DNA of 64,000 nucleotides, from contig NZ_LQNT01000009.1 of assembly GCF_001619585.1 (NCBI RefSeq), positions 806,001-870,000 of the forward strand, given 5' to 3'. Under the pieces are notes generated by a model. The model made no database searches and was not told where the DNA came from. It saw nothing but the letters and a program-made list of their open reading frames with translations. Numbering within the stretch: the stretch's first letter is position 1; each line of letters begins with the position of its first letter. Positions 17,569 through 25,173 of the stretch are shown piece by piece. The translations under genes and the position numbers were made by a program. The stretch comes from Bhargavaea cecembensis. GTDB taxonomy: Bacteria > Bacillota > Bacilli > Bacillales_A > Planococcaceae.

Positions 17569-18816
17569 TTATAGCTTATACTCCCCCGGTTCCATCGCCG
17601 TCAGCCTGTTCGTCAGTTCAATGAATGTTGCAATCCCGTACAGGAATGCATCCTCATCGACGTCGAAGCGGTTGTTGTGGTTGGCGTAGGCAGTTCGGTC
17701 GTCTTCCCCATGGGTTCCGAGGCGGAAAAATACGGATGGGACCTGTTCCGAGAAGAAGGAAAAGTCTTCGCCGCCCATTGCCGGTATGACTTTCTTCAGC
17801 GCTTCAGGGCCAAATAGAGAATCCACCGTTTCCTCAAACACCCTCGCCGGCACAGCTGCGTTCTTCACCGAAGGGACGCCGTAATGGTAGGTGAGCGTAC
17901 AGGTGCCGCCAAGCCCGCCGGCGACGCCTTCCGCGATGGCCCGCATGCGCTCCTCCATCCGGTAGCGTGTTTCCGGCAGCACGGTGCGGACGGTCCCTTC
18001 CACCCGGACCGAATCCGGGATGATGTTGTTTTTCGTGCCGCCCTCAATCTTGCCGAAGCTGAGGACGACAGAATCAAGCGGATCAGTCTGTCGGCTGACG
18101 ATCTGCTGCATGGTGACGAGCGTTTGCGCAGCAATCATAATCGGATCCACCGTTTGATGCGGATAAGCCGCATGACCGCCTTCCCCCTTGAATTCCAGCT
18201 CGAAAAAGTCTCCTGCAGCCGTCGCAAATCCGGTCGTGGACAGAGAGAACTCGCCTGTCCGGACACTCGGGTGGACGTGGAGCCCCGCCATGACAACCAC
18301 TTTCGGATTGTCCAGTGCGCCGTCGCGGACCATCGCTTCCGCGCCCTTCCCGATTTCCTCAGCCGGCTGGAAGACCAGCTTGAGCGTGCCCCGCTGGAGG
18401 CCGGTTTCAGAAAACGCCCTGGCAACGCCTAGTAGGATTGCGGTATGCGCATCATGCCCGCAAGTGTGCGCCTTGCCGTCCCGTGTGCTCCGGTACGGCT
18501 GATCGATTTCGTCCTGCATCGGCAGGGCGTCCATGTCCGCACGGAGTCCGACGACAGGGCCTGGTTCTGCTCCTTTAAGGACACCGATCACCCCTGTTCC
18601 GCCTATACCTTCCCGGACGTCATAGCCCCAAGAACGGAGCTTCCCAGCGACAAATTTTGCCGTTTCCGTTTCTTCGAACGATAGCTCGGGGTGCGCATGA
18701 AGATGGCGGCGAGTCGCCACCGCCTCTTCAAACACCCCTCTGACCGTCGCGTACAACTCGGGCCGGCTTTCCTTCAATGCTTCAAAACGTTCGATTCCAC
18801 CTAAAATCTGTTCCAT
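17569..18816 (-). CDS. M20-family amidohydrolase in a catabolic operon
   Basis: 415 residues, M20D type. RRHLHAHPELSFEETETAKF, VGLRADMDALPMQDE, HTCGHDAHTAILLG with the metal-binding Cys/His, QPAEEIGKGAEAMVRDG, and MGGEDFSFFSEQVPSVFFRLG are all present. It would hydrolyse an N-acyl or N-carbamoyl amino acid or a related amide. AGGAGATG precedes the ATG by a good distance. Eighteen bases separate it from the DUF1445 gene, which is itself overlapped by the genes before it, so it is the fifth gene of one transcript with a carbamoylase-like enzyme at its head. That context suggests breakdown of an amino-acid-like nitrogen compound. Confidence 0.9.
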   Translation of the reverse strand: MEQILGGIERFEALKESRPELYATVRGVFEEAVATRRHLHAHPELSFEETETAKFVAGKLRSWGYDVREGIGGTGVIGVLKGAEPGPVVGLRADMDALPMQDEIDQPYRSTRDGKAHTCGHDAHTAILLGVARAFSETGLQRGTLKLVFQPAEEIGKGAEAMVRDGALDNPKVVVMAGLHVHPSVRTGEFSLSTTGFATAAGDFFELEFKGEGGHAAYPHQTVDPIMIAAQTLVTMQQIVSRQTDPLDSVVLSFGKIEGGTKNNIIPDSVRVEGTVRTVLPETRYRMEERMRAIAEGVAGGLGGTCTLTYHYGVPSVKNAAVPARVFEETVDSLFGPEALKKVIPAMGGEDFSFFSEQVPSVFFRLGTHGEDDRTAYANHNNRFDVDEDAFLYGIATFIELTNRLTAMEPGEYKL

Positions 18817-18834
18817 GTCTACATCTCCTGTCTG

Positions 18835-19617
18835 TCAAATCACACCAAGCTGTTCACTTTTCAGATCCGTCACGAACATATGGCCCGGCGCATGCGTAAT
18901 CATGAGCGAGGGTTTTGCATGCATCGCGACGGACTGAGGGGTGACGCCGCACGCCCAGAACACCGGCGTTTCCCCTTCCCGGACTGTGACCGCATCACCA
19001 AAGTCCGGGCTGGCAAGATTCCGTATTCCCATTTCCTCCGGATTGCCGATATGTACCGGTGCCCCGTGGACCGATGGGAATCGGCTCGTTACCTGGACGG
19101 CACGGACTACGTCGCCCGCCCCCATCGGCCGCATCGACACCACCATTGGGCCCGAGAACTTCCCGGCAGGAACCGTATCCACCGAGGTCCGGTACATCGG
19201 GACATTCACGCCTTCCTCATGATGGCGCATCGGGATTCCGTTCCTGATCAGCGCTTCCTCGAATGTAAAGCTGCAGCCGATGAGAAACGCCACCATGTCA
19301 TTTGTCCAATACTCGTTCAAATCGGTCGGCTCATCCGTCAGTTCCCCATTCCGGTACACCCGGTATTTCGGCAGGTCCGTCCGGAGATCCGCGCCAGGCG
19401 CCGCCGCTGCCGGCACCGGTGAACCGATGTCGGTCACGTCGATCAGCGGGCACGACTTCGGATTTCGCTGGCAGAACAGAAGAAATTCGAATGCGTCCTC
19501 CTTCGGCAAGATTGCCAGATTCGCCTGCACGAACCCGTCGCTCACCCCCGCGGTCGGCCCCGTATAGGCCCCTCTCCGCACTTGTTCCCGAAACTGTTCC
19601 GGTGTCAGATTCCTCAT
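18835..19617 (-). CDS. DUF1445 (YcsI-like) putative hydro-lyase
   Basis: 260 residues, matching the YcsI/DUF1445 family almost end to end: [19 protein letters not shown] at the start, the glycine-rich centre with [45 protein letters not shown], and [28 protein letters not shown] at the end. A mammalian relative acts as D-glutamate cyclase, and bacterial members are annotated as hydro-lyases, often next to 5-oxoprolinase or amino-acid catabolic genes. Here it sits between a carbamoylase-like hydrolase and an M20 amidohydrolase. Start overlaps the previous gene by four bases (ATGA) with GAGGGTG upstream. Confidence 0.85.
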   Translation of the reverse strand: [260 protein letters not shown]

Positions 19618-19823
19618 GGGTTCACCCTCTTTCTATTTATTCGATCCATCAAAAGATACACAGCGGTCACGCATAGGGCCGAGATGCCGAGACGTACCCA
19701 TATGGCCATCTCAAGCGTATTGCCGCCGGGCACATAGGCGGCCGTAAGCAGCAGGCCGTGGATCCATTCAGCCGCAAGAAGCGCGGCGGCCATTCCAACG
19801 AAGATCATCAAAAAACGCTTCAA
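19614..19823 (-). CDS. Small two-segment membrane protein
   Basis: 69 residues with two hydrophobic helices (LMIFVGMAAALLAAEWIHGLLL and MAIWVRLGISALCVTAVYLLM) and a basic tail NRKRVNP. Unknown function. The TTG at 19823 forms a TTGA overlap with the stop of the GNAT gene and is seven bases after GGGGAGG; the ATG at 19829 lies too close to that site. The TGA end overlaps the next ATG by four bases, so the gene is embedded in a coupled operon and is probably real. Confidence 0.65.
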   Translation of the reverse strand: MKRFLMIFVGMAAALLAAEWIHGLLLTAAYVPGGNTLEMAIWVRLGISALCVTAVYLLMDRINRKRVNP

Positions 19824-20299
19824 CGCCATTCCTCCCCGAGACCCGACTCATACAATTCCCGCTCGAACATCACCATGTCAATCGCCCGGATTCCGTTTTC
19901 CCAAATCGGTTCCGGATAGGACAAAAATAAACCCCTTCTGATGCCGTACATGCGGAATCCGCATTTCTGATAGAAGACGAGATTCCCGATGCTAGAGTTG
20001 GCCGTGCCGATAATCATTCTTCTGAAGCCCATCTCCGTGTACCGGGATATACCGTCCTCGATTATTGCGCGTCCGATTCCTTTGCCACGTGATACTTCAT
20101 GAAGAGCGATGTTCTTCAGCTCCACCGTGTCGCGATCGACAGGCACATACAGCGCTGCTCCGAGACTGTCAGCCCCCGACTTCGCCGCGAAGAGCCGGCC
20201 GTCATGAAGATATTTCCGGACAGCCGCCTCCCCTTCATCCGCCAGCATCAGCAATGGCAGATAGGCTTCACGCGGACCGGTGACTTCCTCAATCCTCAT
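19820..20299 (-). CDS. GNAT-family N-acetyltransferase
   Basis: 159 residues with the GNAT core: strand LFAAKSGADSLGAALYVPVDRDTVELKNIALHEVSRGKGIGRAIIEDGIS with the acetyl-CoA-binding R/Q-x-x-G-x-G/A loop (SRGKGIGR), and the C-terminal NLVFYQKCGFRMYGIRRG strand-helix. It would acetylate an amine using acetyl-CoA in the cytoplasm. It begins inside the last eleven bases of the upstream M20 hydrolase gene, a strong sign of co-translation. The product may modify an intermediate or detoxify the substrate of the operon; that is inferred only from position. Confidence 0.85.
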   Translation of the reverse strand: MRIEEVTGPREAYLPLLMLADEGEAAVRKYLHDGRLFAAKSGADSLGAALYVPVDRDTVELKNIALHEVSRGKGIGRAIIEDGISRYTEMGFRRMIIGTANSSIGNLVFYQKCGFRMYGIRRGLFLSYPEPIWENGIRAIDMVMFERELYESGLGEEWR

Positions 20300-21596
20300 G
20301 GGCGGCCATCTTCTCCATCCGCTGTTCCGCAAACCGCTTCAGCAGGTGGACAGCAGCGATGCAATCTTCGAGATCGGACCATTCCGCCGGGTTGTGGCTG
20401 ATACCGCCAATACTTTTCACAAAAATCATCGCCATCGGGACATGCCTTCCGAGGATCATGGCGTCGTGACCCGCGCCGCTCATGAATTCCATCGGCCGGA
20501 CACCCGCTTCTTCGAAGACCTCGCCAAGTTCTTCCCGTACTTCGTCCGTCACGGGAACCGGATCTATTGAAGAAGCAAGCTCAAGCAGGACTTCCACTCC
20601 ACTGTCTGCCGCGCAGCGTTCCGCGGTCTCACGCACCTTCTGAAGCAAACCGTCACGCGCAGTCTTGTCGAGATCACGGATGTCAACGGTGAGGGCAACC
20701 TGTTCGGGGATGACATTGGCGCCGTTCGGCGAGACGTTCAGCTTGCCGACAGTGGCGACCGCAGTGTCGCTGAATCGGGCTGGAAGCGAACTCACTTCAT
20801 GCACAAAGCGGCCCGCAGCAACGAGCGGATCCCTCCGTCCGGCCATCGGTGTGTTGCCGGCATGTCCTGCGGTACCGCGGAAGACGGCATTTAGCCAGGC
20901 AGGTCCTGCAATGCCCTTGACGATGCCTGCCGGAAGACCCGCCTGTTCGAGCAGTTTCCCCTGCTCGATATGGATCTCCGCATAAAATCCGATCTCCTTT
21001 GGGTCCCTCGCGGCTTCCAGGAATGCATCCACAGATGTCCCATAGGCGCCGATGACCTCTTCAAACGAGTTGCCGTTTGCATCCGATAGCATCGTCAACG
21101 CTTCGCGACTGAGGTCACCCGTCATCGCCTGGCTGCCCATGATTCCCGCGCCAAACCGTGATCCTTCCTCCTCAGAAAAGATAATCACTTCCACCGGTAC
21201 CGGCGGCTCGTAACCTGTTTCCTTCCATGCCTCGACCACTTCGAGCGCCGACAGCACTCCGAGTGGCCCGTCGAAGTTGCCGCCGTTCGGAACGGAGTCG
21301 ACATGGGAACCCGCTGCGAACGCGAGCCCGTCCGCCTTTCCTTCAAGTCGCCCGATCACGTTCCCGGCACCGTCCATCCTGACATCCAGCCCCGCTTCAC
21401 GCATCCATTCGATAACCTGTTCCTTTGCCCGTTTTTCTTCCGCCGAAAAGCCCGGTCGGTTGACGCCGCCGTCCTCCGTCTCTCCGATCGAAGCAAGCGT
21501 CGCCAGTCTTTCGGCGAGCCTTTCTCCGCTCACGCCGTCACGGTCTGCCGCCCCATCATATCCGGCGAGCAGCCGGTCCCTCACCGATTCTCTCAT
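20289..21596 (-). CDS. M20 Zn-dependent hydrolase, allantoate amidohydrolase / N-carbamoyl-amino-acid hydrolase type
   Basis: 435 residues of the AllC/HyuC group. Seen: LASIGETEDGGVNRPGFSAEEKRA at the N-terminus, GSHVDSVPNGGNFDGPLGVLSALEVVEAW with metal ligands His and Asp, IIFSEEEGSRFGAGIMGSQAMTG with the catalytic Glu-Glu pair, YAEIHIEQGKLLEQAGLPAGIV, and MSGAGHDAMILG with the C-terminal His. These enzymes open N-carbamoyl amino acids or allantoate to release ammonia and CO2. The ATG at 21596 has AAGGAG eight bases upstream. It heads an operon with GNAT, a small membrane protein, DUF1445 and another M20 gene. Which substrate it uses is open. Confidence 0.88.
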   Translation of the reverse strand: MRESVRDRLLAGYDGAADRDGVSGERLAERLATLASIGETEDGGVNRPGFSAEEKRAKEQVIEWMREAGLDVRMDGAGNVIGRLEGKADGLAFAAGSHVDSVPNGGNFDGPLGVLSALEVVEAWKETGYEPPVPVEVIIFSEEEGSRFGAGIMGSQAMTGDLSREALTMLSDANGNSFEEVIGAYGTSVDAFLEAARDPKEIGFYAEIHIEQGKLLEQAGLPAGIVKGIAGPAWLNAVFRGTAGHAGNTPMAGRRDPLVAAGRFVHEVSSLPARFSDTAVATVGKLNVSPNGANVIPEQVALTVDIRDLDKTARDGLLQKVRETAERCAADSGVEVLLELASSIDPVPVTDEVREELGEVFEEAGVRPMEFMSGAGHDAMILGRHVPMAMIFVKSIGGISHNPAEWSDLEDCIAAVHLLKRFAEQRMEKMAAHED

Positions 21597-21709
21597 CTGC
21601 ACTTCTCCTTTCCATCTGTCCGAAAAGGCGGACAACCTAGAATTTTACGTCATCCGTCCGCTTCTTCTATGATAAACTCTTGAATATATGAAAGAAAGGG
21701 GACGACATC

Positions 21710-22621
21710 ATGAGTGACATCCGGACATCGGCGCTGATCGGCCTCGGGGCCATCGGGGCGGCCTACGCCGAGCAACTGCAGACACATTTGAAAGAGAATT
21801 TTCATGTACTGGCCGATGAAGGCCGCATCACGCGATACAAGGACCACGGCATCCGCATCAACGGTCGCGAGACTCGATTCCGCTACAAATCGCTGACCGG
21901 GGATGCAGAACCTGTCGGGCTGATTGTGTTCGGCGTGAAAAACGATCAGCTGGATGAAGCGATTGACTGCGTCCGCCCGTTTGTCGGACCGGAAACGATT
22001 CTTCTTCCGCTCCTGAACGGCATCTCGAGCGAGGAAGACCTGAAGACGGCATTCCCGGACAATCCGGTCCTCTACGCCATGTGCGTCGGAATCGACGCAC
22101 AGCGAAAAGACCGAGATATCCGCTACTCCAGCCTCGGCCAGATCACATTCGGTACACGTGCCGGAGAGTATCCGGAAGCGGAAGCCGCAGTCGAACAGCT
22201 CTTCCTTGAGGCAGACGTTCCCTACGAGATCCCGGATGATATCTGGCGTGAGATGTGGTGGAAGTTCATGATCAATGTCGGGGTCAACCAGACCTCCTCG
22301 GTGCTCCGTGCCCCGTACGGAATTTTCCAGACCATCCACAGCGCAAGAGGTTGGATGGAAGAGGTCATGAAAGAAGTTGTCTTGGTGTCCCAGGCGGCTG
22401 GCGTGGGCCTGAACGACCGCGACATCGCCCGTTTCCGTCCAATTTTGGACAAACTTTCTCCGGAAGGCAGGACGAGTATGCTGCAGGACATTGAAAACGG
22501 CCGCAAGACCGAAGTTGAATACCTGGCCGGCAAGATGGTCGAACTCGGGAAAAAGTACGGCGTGTCCGTTCCGGAGAACGAGCATCTACTGAAAGTCATC
22601 CGGATTATGGAGAAGATGTAA
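21710..22621 (+). CDS. 2-dehydropantoate 2-reductase family (PanE/ApbA) protein
   Basis: 303 residues of the ketopantoate reductase fold: an N-terminal NADPH-binding Rossmann motif ALIGLGAIGAAYAEQL at residues 8-23, FGVKNDQLDEAI with the family's K-x-x-Q/D segment, LLPLLNGISSEEDL with the catalytic-site Asn, and a helical C-terminal domain with MWWKFMINVGVNQTSSVL carrying the family lysine and Asn. In the pantothenate pathway it would reduce 2-dehydropantoate to pantoate, but no panB or panC lies nearby and many paralogues act on other keto acids. It is divergent from the M20-GNAT operon and followed one base later by a NUDIX gene. Confidence 0.85.
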   Translation: MSDIRTSALIGLGAIGAAYAEQLQTHLKENFHVLADEGRITRYKDHGIRINGRETRFRYKSLTGDAEPVGLIVFGVKNDQLDEAIDCVRPFVGPETILLPLLNGISSEEDLKTAFPDNPVLYAMCVGIDAQRKDRDIRYSSLGQITFGTRAGEYPEAEAAVEQLFLEADVPYEIPDDIWREMWWKFMINVGVNQTSSVLRAPYGIFQTIHSARGWMEEVMKEVVLVSQAAGVGLNDRDIARFRPILDKLSPEGRTSMLQDIENGRKTEVEYLAGKMVELGKKYGVSVPENEHLLKVIRIMEKM

Positions 22622-22622
22622 C

Positions 22623-23063
22623 ATGACCAAACCGGGACCAGTCCAATCCTCGTCACCTCCAAAACACATCGTCTCCGCTGCCGCCATCGTTGTGAATGAC
22701 CGGAATGAACTGCTCCTGATCCGGGGGCCGCGCCGAGGGTGGGAAATGCCCGGCGGCCAGGTGGAGGAAGGTGAATCGATCCGGGATGCCGCTATCCGGG
22801 AAACCCTCGAGGAATCCGGCATCGAGATTGAGATTACCGGCTTTTGCGGCATCTACCAGAATGTGTCCCGCGGCATCTGCAACACGCTCTTTACCGGTAA
22901 ACCGATCGGCGGTACGCCCACTCCGTGCGAGGAAGCACTCGAAGTCGGCTTTTACCCGCTGCCGGATGCGCTCGACATGGTCACCAAAGGGAACTTCCGG
23001 GAACGGATCGAGAAGTGTCTGGATCCGGATGCGCAGCCGTTTTATGTGGAGTTTAATACGTGA
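22623..23063 (+). CDS. NUDIX hydrolase
   Basis: 146 residues with the Nudix box GGQVEEGESIRDAAIRETLEESGIE-type spacing from residue 42 (G-x5-E-x7-R-E-x-x-E-E-x-G), preceded by AAIVVNDRNELLLIRGPRRGWEMP. Nudix enzymes hydrolyse nucleoside diphosphates linked to another group, using magnesium held by the box glutamates. The ATG follows the PanE-like stop after one base, so translation is coupled; no clear own ribosome site. Substrate is unknown. A terminator follows. Confidence 0.88.
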   Translation: MTKPGPVQSSSPPKHIVSAAAIVVNDRNELLLIRGPRRGWEMPGGQVEEGESIRDAAIRETLEESGIEIEITGFCGIYQNVSRGICNTLFTGKPIGGTPTPCEEALEVGFYPLPDALDMVTKGNFRERIEKCLDPDAQPFYVEFNT

Positions 23064-23069
23064 TAAAGC

Positions 23070-23099
23070 AAAGACGCGCTCCGTATGGGGCGCGTCTTT
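23070..23099. terminator. Bidirectional terminator
   Basis: AAAGACGCGC and GCGCGTCTTT form a 10-bp stem between the converging NUDIX and secreted-protein genes. Confidence 0.82.
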
Positions 23100-23107
23100 C
23101 CAAATTC

Positions 23108-23785
23108 TTAACTGTAATTCCATTTCACCGTGACATTGTCTACTTTTTCAGCTCCTGCCGGTAATTCAAAGAACAATTCGTAATCATCTTTGCTGTACCA
23201 GAGATAGTCAAAATCCATCCCTTCTTCCACCTCAGCAGATCCCATATACTGACGGACTTCCTCTACCGTCGGCTTTTCTTTAAAATGATAGGTCACTGTT
23301 GTTACAGGTTTTTCTTCCTGTTCATCTGCCACGTATGGAACACCATAGTGATATTTCCCGTAGACATGCCGGATGCCGCCTTCAAAGTCAAACTCGGCTT
23401 CAGGTTCCCCTGCTCTTGCTTTCAGTTCGGACAGGTCGGAACCGATCTGAACCGCAGCGCCCTGAACCTTACCCTGTTGCAGATCCGAATAGAAAGAGGC
23501 CGGCATGACAGACTCTTTCTTATTCACATTTTGATCCGCCTTGTCGAGGGATGACTCAGGCTGATGATCATGCTTTATGGCAAGCATATTGTAAGACTCG
23601 CTAAACATCTCATCCTCTTGCCCTATTATGCCAAGTTCATGTACCTCGTTGAGTTCATTGAGTTTAAGCTCGTCTAACTCTGTATCAGAACCGTCGGCCG
23701 CTGAAGCCGGTATGGCAACTCCAAAGATAATTCCCAATGCTGCGGCTGACAGGGGCAGCTTCCTGAATCGCTTTTGCTTCATCAT
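23108..23785 (-). CDS. Secreted protein of unknown function, possibly YjgB/DUF4309-like
   Basis: 225 residues with a clear signal peptide: basic start KQKRFRKL, hydrophobic LSAAALGIIFGVAIPA, and a cleavage site ASA-A near residue 30. The mature part is acidic. After a linker of about 75 residues, a domain beginning VQIGSDLSELKARAGEPEAE and containing GIRHVYGKYHYGVPYV resembles the DUF4309/YjgB type, in which a glycine-containing loop precedes GxPdx; this assignment is tentative. It ends with NVTVKWNYS. Transcribed alone, with an AT-rich upstream region of about 260 bases that holds no other recognisable gene. Confidence 0.65.
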   Translation of the reverse strand: MMKQKRFRKLPLSAAALGIIFGVAIPASAADGSDTELDELKLNELNEVHELGIIGQEDEMFSESYNMLAIKHDHQPESSLDKADQNVNKKESVMPASFYSDLQQGKVQGAAVQIGSDLSELKARAGEPEAEFDFEGGIRHVYGKYHYGVPYVADEQEEKPVTTVTYHFKEKPTVEEVRQYMGSAEVEEGMDFDYLWYSKDDYELFFELPAGAEKVDNVTVKWNYS

Positions 23786-24047
23786 GCAAACCTCCTTTAA
23801 GGACTTTACCGGGATGAGCCTATGTCGTTTTTACATGAAAAGTCTTGATGAAGCGTATCCGTTTGATAGGATTAAATTTTATAAAACCCAAAGGATTGTA
23901 GCTGCTTCATTATTACGTGCATTCCTCTTTATAAAGAAAATAAACTCACTAATGGTTTGGTGAAATCCACTTCCACCCCTTTACTTTTCTCCATTCTTCA
24001 TCTATAAATAGTCTTGGAATATTTACCAAGAGAGAAGGAACACCTCT

Positions 24048-25028
24048 ATGAATTTATGCATCAAGAAGGTCAAAGCCACTCCGGCCATTCTCCTCATCGT
24101 CCTCTTCCTCTTCCTCACCGGTTGTGGAACGGCCGTGGACGAGGAAACTGTGGAAGAAGATACGGAACAGGTCCAACCGGAAAAACCGTCTGAACCGGAG
24201 AAGAATACTGAAGACTCTACTCCTGAAAAACCTGTTGAAGAAAAGGCGGAAAACAAACCGGAAGAGCCCAAACAAAATCAGGCTGAGCAACCTGCGGCCA
24301 AGGAAACCAAGCCCGCCAAGAAACCGACCGAAACCGGCGGCACCACCGCCCATATCCCGGTCGAACTCGTCAAGACGATCGACGGCGACACGATCAAGGT
24401 CCTCTACAACGGGCAGGAAGAAAATGTACGCTATCTCCTGATTGATACGCCAGAAACGAACCACCCGCGACTCGGAAAGCAGCCGTTCGGCGATCAAGCC
24501 AAAGAGCGCAACCGCGAACTCGTAAACAGCGGCGAGCTGTCGATTGAATTTGACATCGGCGGCCGGACCGACAAGTACGGCCGGCTGCTTGCCTATGTGT
24601 ATGTAGACGGCAAGAGCGTGCAGGAAACGCTGCTCCGGGAAGGCCTCGCCCGCGTCGGCTACGTCTACCCGCCGAGCACCCGTCACCTCACACCGTTTGA
24701 GGCCGCCGAAGCAGAAGCCAAGGCGAAGAAAATCGGCATCTGGTCGATCGAAGACTACGCGACCGACTCCGGTTTTGATACGGAAGCCTCCGGACAGCAA
24801 AGTGCAGCTGCAAGTGCGCCCGCCTCATCAGGCGGATCCTCTTCCGGCGGAGGCGGCACATCTGGCACGAAATACGACGGTGACCCGAACGCTCAAAGCG
24901 GCACCACCACTGAGTGGTTCAAAAACTGCACCGAGCTTCGCACGAAATACCCGGATGGCGTCCCCGCCGGCCACCCTGCCTACCAGTCGAAGATGGACAG
25001 GGACAAAGACAATTATGCTTGTGAATAA
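24048..25028 (+). CDS. Secreted thermonuclease-like lipoprotein with Excalibur domain
   Basis: 326 residues. A lipoprotein signal ends in the lipobox FLTGC at residue 26. Residues 27-98 are a low-complexity Glu/Lys/Pro linker suited to crossing the cell wall. The staphylococcal-nuclease domain spans about 105-240: VKTIDGDTIKVLYNG, VRYLLIDTPET with the catalytic Arg and calcium Asp, GRTDKYGRLLAYVYVDG, and AEAKAKKIGIW. A Gly/Ser linker leads to a C-terminal Excalibur domain (WFKNCTELRTKYPDGV, then DRDKDNYACE), a calcium-binding motif with two Cys. It probably degrades extracellular DNA or RNA at the cell surface. Single gene with its own terminator. Confidence 0.92.
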   Translation: MNLCIKKVKATPAILLIVLFLFLTGCGTAVDEETVEEDTEQVQPEKPSEPEKNTEDSTPEKPVEEKAENKPEEPKQNQAEQPAAKETKPAKKPTETGGTTAHIPVELVKTIDGDTIKVLYNGQEENVRYLLIDTPETNHPRLGKQPFGDQAKERNRELVNSGELSIEFDIGGRTDKYGRLLAYVYVDGKSVQETLLREGLARVGYVYPPSTRHLTPFEAAEAEAKAKKIGIWSIEDYATDSGFDTEASGQQSAAASAPASSGGSSSGGGGTSGTKYDGDPNAQSGTTTEWFKNCTELRTKYPDGVPAGHPAYQSKMDRDKDNYACE

Positions 25029-25036
25029 GGCAATTC

Positions 25037-25069
25037 AAAATCCCCCGGCAGCGCATGCCGGGGGATTTT
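25037..25069. terminator. Strong terminator after the nuclease gene
   Basis: AAAATCCCCCGGCA and its perfect complement TGCCGGGGGATTTT, a 14-bp stem with a five-base loop. Confidence 0.9.
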
Positions 25070-25173
25070 CTGTGAATACCGCGAATGATTAAATTAAGCG
25101 GTCGAGTGACGAATTTACGCCTGTGAATGACGAAACTGGATGCATGAATGACGAGATTGTTTCCTATCCTCAC

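Noticed and set aside
21650-22585. 311-codon minus-strand frame opposite the PanE-like gene
   Set aside because: The plus strand encodes an intact Rossmann reductase with a ribosome site; the frame is a by-product of GC-rich codon use.
24054-24800. Minus-strand frame opposite the nuclease lipoprotein
   Set aside because: Phe/Arg-rich run results from the Glu/Lys/Pro linker of the real gene on the plus strand.
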